Of a stretch of DNA of 64,000 bases, positions 57,414 through 64,000 are shown one piece after another (the first letter of the stretch is position 1; each line of letters opens with the position of its first letter). The notes under the pieces were generated by a model. It was not told the origin of the DNA. It ran no database searches and was given only the letters and a program-made list of their open reading frames with translations. The stretch lies in contig CM045729.1 of assembly GCA_024760905.1 (NCBI GenBank), positions 43,196,080 through 43,260,079 of the forward strand, in the 5' to 3' direction. The position numbers were made by a program, and so were the translations under genes. The stretch comes from Plotosus lineatus. Taxonomy: Eukaryota > Chordata > Actinopteri > Siluriformes > Plotosidae.

Positions 57414-57910
57414 GTGAGTGGCTCCATCCCACTTTCACACTCCTTTTTACTCACTCTCATGTACCCTCTCGCATGCATGTCTTTCTCTTGTCTATCTTTA
57501 GCACAGTGTCTTGGCTATATTGCTTCTTCTGCTTTCTCTTCTCCCTTTCCATCTCTGATGTATTTTCAACATGATCTCTGCCACTTGTTCGCTTCTGATT
57601 GGTCATTGAGATGAAGAGTCCACATAGAAGGCTCCTGTCTAGACCGTCAATGCGCTGTATGTGGCTTTTCACCGCCACTACCATTTCAGAAAAGAACCAT
57701 TGAGACACAATGACTGACTACTGCTCGCTGACGCAAACGCCGACCCCCCCCATGCAGATCTAACACTTTTTAATTCATTTCAAGAGAAACAAAGTCTCTG
57801 TTATATAACTTTTCGATATTTTTTTCCCATTACTTCCCGTTAGCTTTCATCCACTGTTTGCTCATTTTGTGCTTTCTTTACTTTTGTATCCCACTGCTAT
57901 TTTTCTCCAG
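57414..57910 (+). other. hdac4 intron (497 bp)
   Basis: It starts GTGAGT and ends TTTCTCCAG. It is pyrimidine-rich on the plus strand throughout its first 200 bp. No other element is seen. Confidence 0.9.
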
Positions 57911-58115
57911 GTGGCGTCTGGCCAACAGGAGGGCGAACGGCTGGCGATAGCAGGCCTGCAGCCCGGATTACCCATAACCACTCCGTTCATCACTGGAGCC
58001 CATCTTCCCTCATATCTGGCTGCCTCGGCCTTAGAGCGAGATGGAGGATCCGCCCACAACCCTCTGTTGCAGCACATGGCCCTGCTGGAACAGTCACAGA
58101 ATCCCCTGGTTTCAG
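57911..58115 (+). CDS. hdac4: hdac4 coding exon: linker before the second glutamine-rich region
   Basis: This 205-nt exon follows TTTTCTCCAG and ends TTTCAG|GTTTGA, leaving one base of the next codon. It encodes [69 protein letters not shown]. Human HDAC4 has [28 protein letters not shown] and HSPLLQHMVLLEQ here, so the paralogue is HDAC4, not HDAC5 or HDAC9. The donor GTTTGA is weak compared with the other hdac4 donors. It is the last coding exon in the window; the next should begin in phase 1. Confidence 0.94.
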
Positions 58116-58684
58116 GTTTGAATTTGAGTTCAAAGTGTTATACTCACCTTTACCTAGGTATATTCACAATATTAGTTATTTACATGTAAAAAAAAATATG
58201 CGGTGAGCACATAATGCGGTACCAACACAATATAGAGGGCTGTATAACTGGATTTTACATGATCTTGAAGATGGATGGTGAACAAACAGGTTTTCTTGAA
58301 TTTCTTTATTATGGGTAGTGTTAAATAAAAAAATAAAAAAATAAATTTTTAAAAAAGCACTTAGAGAACACAGACCTCTGCCAAGCTCAGCAATCTCCTT
58401 ATAAGAAATTGTCAACAATCTTCTTCTCTCACAAAGTTAAATAATATTTAAAAAATTACTGGATCCAAAATTTGATCTTGATCATCTCTAAAAGCTAAAG
58501 CAGACTTTCTTCTTCAAAGCTCCACCTCTGGTCGAAAATTCATGAAAATGCATGTATAACACTTTGAGTAATCCTGCTAACAAACAAAAATACAAATCGA
58601 GGATGAAACATTACCTTACTATTTAAACCTGTTATAGTATTCAATTCTATATAATAGATTTAAGTCTCAGGTCAGGTGTTTCCA

Positions 58685-58945
58685 ATGAAGTTTGCATGTT
58701 CTCTCTGTGCTTGCATGGGTTTCCTGTGACAGTCTGAAGGCATGTACATTAAGCTTTTATTGTCTGCTCCAAATTGCCTCTCAGTGTGAGTGTGTATGGT
58801 TATGTGTGCCTCTGTTTCCTTGTGATGGTCTGGCGAGCCATTCAGGGTGCACCTTGCTTTTGATCAGTGTCATCTGAAATATGCTCTATACTACCCGTGA
58901 CCCTGCTAGGATTACATGGTTCTGCAAATGAGGAAATGAGAATAA
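58685..58945 (+). mobile_element. V-SINE-like element, head missing
   Basis: It has a centre (GAAGTTTGCATGTTCTCTCT, GCTTGCATGGGTTTCCTGTG), a middle and a tail (GATGGTCTGGCGAGCCATTC, AGGGTGCACC, TTACATGGTTCTGCAAATGA). Confidence 0.72.
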
Positions 58946-58967
58946 ATTTAAAAAATAAACAAGTGAA

Positions 58968-59300
58968 GGGAGCACAGTGGCGTAGTTCTCCTCACAGCAA
59001 GAAGGTCCTGGGTTCGATTCCCAGCTCGGGCATTTCTGTGTGGACTTTGCATGTTCTCATGTCTGTGTGAGTTTCCTCCGGATACTCCGGTTTCCTCCCA
59101 CAGTCCTAAAACATGCACAATAAGTTAATTGGCTGTTCCAAATCACCCATAGGTGTGAGTGTGAGTATGAACGTTTGTCTGAGTGTTGGCTTGCGATGGC
59201 CTGGTGAGCTGTTCAGGGTGTACCCAGCCTTCGCCCTGAGTCGGCTGAGATGGGCACCCTAATTAGGATGAAGCGGTTCAAAAAATGAATGAATGAATAA
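58968..59300 (+). mobile_element. V-SINE-like element, near complete, in tandem with the previous
   Basis: It has a head (GGGAGCACAGTGGCGTAGTT, GGTCCTGGGTTCGATTCCCA), a centre (GAGTTTCCTCCGGATACTCC, GGTTTCCTCCCACAGTCC), and a tail (GGTGAGCTGTTCAGGGTGTA, GAGTCGGCTGAGATGGGCAC, AAGCGGTTCAAAAAATGAAT). AATAAACAA on both sides may be the target duplication. Confidence 0.83.
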
Positions 59301-59575
59301 ACAAAGTAACTAGTGGAACAAGCACACATTCACTGACCTTTCACTTGCCACCAACTGGCATATCTAATGTCACATGTGACTGTTAAATTCAATATTTAGT
59401 ATGAAAAAAAAAAAAAAAACCCTCTTCTGAGCCTTCAGACACATACATGCTCTGTCTAACTTGAATACAAAGTTGAACTTCTAATTATCTAAACATATGA
59501 TTTAGTTGAACAATAGCTTGCTAAACTGAATAACTTGAACCTAAACTAGAACTGAGCCCTCAGTCATGGACTGCA

Positions 59576-59577
<2 letters not shown>

Positions 59578-59623
<46 letters not shown>
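59578..59623. repeat. (AC)n microsatellite
   Basis: About 23 AC units. Confidence 0.97.
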
Positions 59624-59627
<4 letters not shown>

Positions 59628-61329
59628 TTCCTGTGGAATAAAAATTGGCACATCACAGTAACTTCCGTGTAGCTCACACAAAAGGTAATGAATGAGTGAA
59701 TTAATAATTGATTCCCTAAATAAATAAAATTTGGTAACAAAACAGTTTATTGTATAATAGAAATACAGAACTTTGTAGTAAACTTTAACTTTGTTCAGTT
59801 TACTGCAGGGTGAAATTAGTATTGTTTATTTCATCACTATGACAGGATTTTGAAGCTGTTTGTTAACGAGCCTTGTGCATAAATTCTACAGCAGATCTAT
59901 AATCTATAAATGGCAGAGGTAATAGGACAGTGTAACAGTGCATCATTAATAGTAAACTTAGCTCTGCTGGTTTCCCTTTGGTTGTTTTTGGTTATTAAAT
60001 GTGCAGTTTATGCCCTAAATCAAATTTAATCGTTTTTGATGGTTGAGCAGTTGAATTCAGTAAAGTAAATAAAGTAGACTAATTCAGTTTCGGGCTGTAT
60101 TCTTCATGGCTAGACGTATGTCTTCGCTCTAAACGCTACTTTATGAGTATTATCCCTTCAATACGGCCCTCAATTTGTGCTGATTGGCTCTAAGGAAGCT
60201 TTGTTTTAATGAAATTAGTCATAGACAATGTTAATTAGTCTCCCACTGAGCTCGGCATGACAGCGGTATGCAGGTCGATACTTTCGCCCAGACGCCAGAG
60301 AGGGAGGTTGATAATGCAGTCAAGTCTTTGCTCACATGGACTCGCGCCTATAACATGACTGTCTGCACTGAGATCTTCTCCTTCACCTCATCTCATCTGT
60401 TCAAGAGATTACTGGAATCAGTGCTCAGGAAGCACACAGAACAAAGAGATGCTGAAGAGAGTGTGAACAGTGAGTGTGCTTTACTTTAGAGTAGTTCTGT
60501 TACACAATGCCACTTAGGAGTCAAGAGGAGCCATCATAGAGCACACAGGGAATAGATTCATTATTCAGTGTTGAAATATTTAACCCATGGCAAAAGTCTC
60601 TCTGATTATAGCATGGACATCCAAATAGACAAATCACTAATATGTCAAATATTTGGTCTGAAATACCTTAAAGAAATGAAATAATTTCAATTATTACGGC
60701 ATTTTAGATGCAGCAATCATCATTTATCAGTCTCCATGTTGGATTTCCTACTTGATTGTTTCAATTGCCAGTTCTCGTGTTCATGCTGTTTACGTTTTCA
60801 GTTGACAACAAGTGCAACAGCTTAGTACAGTTTTACAATTTACAATTTTACACTTTCAGGATTCAGGATTTTTAATATCCATCTTTGTTTTTTTACACAC
60901 ATAGGAATTCTTGTGCGGTTGTTCAAGGAGTCAAGTTACAAACAGAAAAGAAGGCGCAAATCAACAATACACAAACTGCTATAAAATAAACACATAAAAA
61001 TTCCATGTCTAAAAGGACCTCACACAGACCAGCACCAAATACAATAATAACAACAAAAGTAACTAAAAATAAAATGATGATGAGAAGAAGAATAATATAA
61101 TAAATAAATCAGTAGATAACTGCAATAAATGAAATTGCACTAAATTATGTTATATTATATAATATTATAATTATATTTATATTTAGTATATTGCACTATG
61201 CCTGTTGTTTTGTTGGAAAAAAATGAACAGTTCTCTGTGTGAACAAAATGGCCTCAGCTTCAAAGTTAGATGTTCTCCATTCTCAGAGCAAGGTTTAGAG
61301 ATAATCTACAGTCAGTCAGTACACCAGGT

Positions 61330-61720
61330 TTATTTAACGAGAATCCGCTGTTCTTCTGCCGCGGTTCTTGTCGCTAGCCGCTGCGCTCTGGTCCTCTCTG
61401 AAGGCACGTAGCCGGCTAGTGTAGTCGCCCTGTCGGGTGTACTCTCCTCGAGCCATGTTTCACAGAAACACAGCATGGAGCAGTCCTGTAGATCCCTCTG
61501 CGCTGCAATCCAAGCATGAAGCTCGTCCATCTTGTTTCGCAGAGACTGAACATTCTCAAGCAGTATGACTGGGAGTGCTTCCAACCCTCCACTGCTAACC
61601 AAGCGCCGGAGTCGTCGTTCAGCCCCTCCTCGCCTGTCGCGTCTCCGCCTGGGTTTATTGTTATCCGGGGTGTGGCCAGCATTGAGCTGCGGTAGCTTAT
61701 TAGCTCAGGATAGAAGGTGA
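61330..61720 (-). pseudogene. 5' fragment of another LINE: endonuclease start
   Basis: On the minus strand, the frame at 61602-61330 has VSSGGLEALPVILLENVQSL, RNKMDELHAWIAAQRDL and MLCFCETWLEESTPDRATTL. The order N-V-[RQ]-S-L-x-N-K-M-D-E-L, then ETWL is typical of the APE endonuclease start of CR1/L2-type LINEs. An arginine-rich stretch is encoded just upstream in a shifted frame. The rest of the protein is absent after ERTRAQRL. It is unrelated to the RTE copies. Confidence 0.6.
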
Positions 61721-62160
61721 GCATGCTCAGTTCTAAATGTCCAAAAGGACTGCGCTCTCATAGCTGTAGTAGGGTCGCCCGGTCATAGATGACCATAGTG
61801 CAAAAAAAAACAAAAAACAAAAAAAACGAACAAAAACAACATTTAAAACAAACAAAGAAACAATTTGACTCCGAGAACTCCGCAATGTCGCCCTCTAGGA
61901 AGCGCCATTTTGACCATTCACTGTTAAATGGCCATCGTCCGTGCTGTTGACGTAGATTTATCCACCGAAAACGTTCCGCCCATGATCCTGGAAACTTCAA
62001 CAATCAGTTTGTAATTTTTCTATCGGAAAAGCTTTTTAGAAGCGGGAGCTCCGCCGTTACTGAACCGGAACCAAAAAGTGGTTCATAATTTTTCCCTCTA
62101 CCTGATCTGGGGGGTTATTAATTAAGATAATACCATTTTTTGTAGTATGCTTCATTAAGG

Positions 62161-62386
62161 TGGGTAGCACGGTGGCACAACATTTCGCACAGCTGCATAT
62201 CACAGCAAGAAAGTCTGTGTTCAATTCAAAGGCTTGGGGTATTTCTGTGTGGAGTTTGCCTTCTCTCCTGGGTTTCCTCCGTGTACTTCAGTTTCCTCCC
62301 ACATTCCAAAGATATGCACGGTAAGCAAATTGGCCGTTCCAACTCATCCTAAATGTGAGTGGCTTTGAAAATGAATGAGTGGATGC
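62161..62386 (+). mobile_element. V-SINE-like element, shortened tail
   Basis: It has a head (GGGTAGCACGGTGGCACAAC, CACAGCAAGAAAGTCTGTGT) and centre (CTGTGTGGAGTTTGCCTTCT, CAGTTTCCTCCCACATTCCA). The middle leads straight to AAAATGAATGAGTGG, so most of the tail is missing. Confidence 0.78.
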
Positions 62387-62494
62387 TAGAATGTTCAGCT
62401 ATATATTGTGATTTCTGTGATTTATTTATTGCCGTGAATTAAAACTCATGGGTCAACATCCACCATAATTTTTTTGCCAGGCATGTTACGTATT

Positions 62495-62789
62495 GGGGCC
62501 GGTGGCGGAGTGGTAAGGGTGCTGCGCTCATGATCGGGAGGTTGTGAGTTCGAATCCCACTGAGACCCTCACTGTGCTAAGACCCCTGGGCAAGGTCTCA
62601 ACCACAAGTGTGCCTCTGTTCACCAAGCAGTATAAATGGGGACCAGTAAAATATACTGGGAAGGTAACCTCTGATGGACTAGCGTGGGAGTTGAACTCCT
62701 GGTTGCTCACGCTACGGAAACCGGGGATAAGCACCAGCCTGATGAGCCACGAGGCTCGGGTGTAAAAACCCAACAGACTTTACCTTACC
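62495..62789 (+). mobile_element. tRNA-derived SINE (GGGGCCGGTGG family)
   Basis: It has a head GGGGCCGGTGGCGGAGTGGT and box B GTTGTGAGTTCGAATCCCAC. The body shares AGACCCTCACTGTGCTAAGA, ATATACTGGGAAGGTA and TGATGAGCCACGAGGCTCGG with 53164-53448. The LINE copy follows about 17 bp after its end. Confidence 0.82.
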
Positions 62790-62805
62790 TACCATGTTAT
62801 GTTTT

Positions 62806-63572
62806 AAGCTGTTTGCAGATGACATTGTGATCTGTAGTGAGAACAGAGAACAAGTGGAGGAAAATCTAGAGAGGTGGAGGTATGCCCTGGAAAGGAGAGG
62901 AATGAAGGTTAGCCTCAGTGAGATAGAATACATGTGTATGAACGACAAGGACCCAAGAGGAACGGTGAGATTACAGGGAGCAGAGATAAAGAAGGTGGAG
63001 GATTTTAAGTACTTAGGGTCAACAATCCAGAGCAATGGAGAAGCGTGTGCAGGCTGGTTGGAATGGTTGGAGAAAAGTGTCCGGTGTGATGTGTGATAGG
63101 AGGGTATCGGCAAGAATGAAAGGAAAAGTGTACAAGACTGTGATGAGGCCAGCGATGTTGTATGGTTTAGAAACAGTGGCCCTGAGGAAAGACAGGAGGC
63201 AGAGCTGGAGGTAGCAGAGATGAAAATGTTGAGGTTCTCTTTGGGAGTAACGAGGATGGATAGGCTCAGGAATGAGTACATCAGAGGGACAGCACATGCA
63301 AGATGTTTTGGAGACAAAGTCAGAGAGGCTATATTGAGATAGTTTGGACATGTACAGAGGAGGGATCGTGAGTATATTGGTAATAGGATGCTGAGGCTGG
63401 AACTAACAGGCAGAAGGTCTAGAGGAAGACCAAAGAGAAGATTTATGGACGTGGTGAAGGAAGACATGAAGGTAGTTGGAGTAAGAGTAGAAGATGCAGA
63501 GGATAGGGTGAGATGGAGGCAGATGATTCGCTGTGGTGACCTCTGAAGGGAACAGCTGAAAGGAATAGAAGA
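62806..63572 (+). mobile_element. RTE-clade LINE, 3' part only
   Basis: It starts at the reverse transcriptase FADD box (AAGCTGTTTGCAGATGACAT) and runs to the family 3' end (TGTGGTGACCTCTGAAGGGA, ACAGCTGAAAGGAATAGAAG). The open frame 62794-63096 ends through a ~20-bp deletion near 63038 relative to the copy at 27051. Later parts are recognisable (RRFMDVVKEDMK, VRWRQMIRCGD) with a TAG near 63341. No clear target duplication was seen. Confidence 0.85.
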
Positions 63573-63785
63573 AAGAAGTGTTGCATACTAAACTGAATAT
63601 TTTGTCTGTGAGCTTAAATGATAATTATTTGTCATGTACTCAAATATTATGAATGTCAACCTTTTCGTCTTTATTCTGAGTAAAAGGCTTTCTTCTTGTT
63701 TTCAACTCTGAGCAGCTTGTTAGTTATCTGAATCTACGTCCAGATTTCTATCACTCAACCTAATGACACTGTCTGCTTTGAAGCA

Positions 63786-64000
63786 TTCATTCATTCATTT
63801 GCCAAAGTGCTTACTCCCATTATTAGGATCACAAGGAGACTGAGCCTATCGTAGCCAATACAGAGACCATCACAGGGCAAAACACACACAGCCATTCGCG
63901 CTCACACCTAGAATCAATGTGAAACAGTGCATTTACCTTAATGTACATGTCTTTGGACTCTGGGAGGAAACCGAGTGTGTGGAGAAAGTCCATGCAAGCA
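63786..64000 (-). mobile_element. V-SINE-like element, inverted, cut by the window end
   Basis: ATTCATTCATTCATTTGCCA, AAGTGCTTACTCCCATTATT, GACTGAGCCTATCGTAGCCA, CATGTCTTTGGACTCTGGGA and GGAAACCGAGTG match tail, middle and part of the centre on the minus strand. The head lies beyond the window. Confidence 0.75.

Larger units (their letters stand above)
58116..64000 (+). other. Start of the next hdac4 intron
   Basis: No sequence matching the next class IIa HDAC segment (PLHAQSL, then HRPLGRTQSAPLPQ in human) was found up to the window end. It is rich in V-SINEs and holds a LINE fragment on each strand. 59640-60180 and 60500-61320 are AT-rich without a callable feature. Confidence 0.8.

Noticed and set aside
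57112..57614. Long open frame with a poly Cys-Val start
   Set aside because: It is a translation of the (TG)n array run into an hdac4 exon in the wrong frame. The same applies to the poly Ile-Tyr and Thr-His frames at 10346, 10746, 12162, 13048, 16301 and 24402.
58116..64000. The next hdac4 exon
   Set aside because: No sequence resembling the following conserved segment (HRPLGRTQSAPLPQ in human) was found in any frame.

Overview
This is nuclear DNA from a bony fish, probably a teleost. The evidence is intron-split vertebrate coding exons, abundant V-SINE-type repeats, long CA/TA microsatellites, and an RTE-type LINE of a kind common in fish genomes. The species cannot be fixed from the sequence alone.

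The one host gene I can support is hdac4, a class IIa histone deacetylase and transcriptional co-repressor, on the + strand. Eight consecutive coding exons lie at 19838-20067, 23910-24060, 35311-35431, 38455-38573, 56420-56548, 56649-56761, 57297-57413 and 57911-58115. All have AG/GT borders and compatible phases, and they join into 395 codons of the regulatory N-terminal half: glutamine-rich coiled coil, MEF2-binding helix, first 14-3-3 site, nuclear localisation signal and ANKRA2/RFXANK-binding motif. The first coding exon (upstream) and the rest of the protein, including the deacetylase domain (downstream), are not in view. Bases 1-19837 are therefore read as upstream intron or promoter-proximal DNA, and 58116-64000 as the start of the next intron.

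Most of the rest is mobile-element sequence. (1) An RTE-clade LINE occurs as one apparently full-length copy (27051-30170) with a perfect 14-bp target-site duplication, one 5'-truncated copy (46097-48970), one 3' copy (62806-63572) and two end fragments (7067-7164, 11029-11166). (2) A tRNA-headed SINE, called SINE-R here, has five copies (22205, 37376, 39721, 41069, 53493). Its last ~120 bp is a fusion of the LINE's 5'-UTR segment and the LINE's 3' end, so it looks like a parasite of that LINE. (3) There are many V-SINE-like copies with the conserved central domain. (4) Two or three further tRNA-derived SINE families are present. (5) Several TcMar-Tigger-like DNA elements are present, one keeping the first 58 codons of a CENP-B/Tigger-type transposase, plus a fold-back element with ~110-bp arms.

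I found no phage, bacterial, CRISPR or toxin system. The observations most worth checking are the SINE/LINE two-ended sharing, the change of the human HDAC4 caspase site DVTD to DVTE at an exon boundary with a tandem acceptor, the long TG tract beside an exon that can be skipped in frame, and the fold-back element inside a V-SINE.
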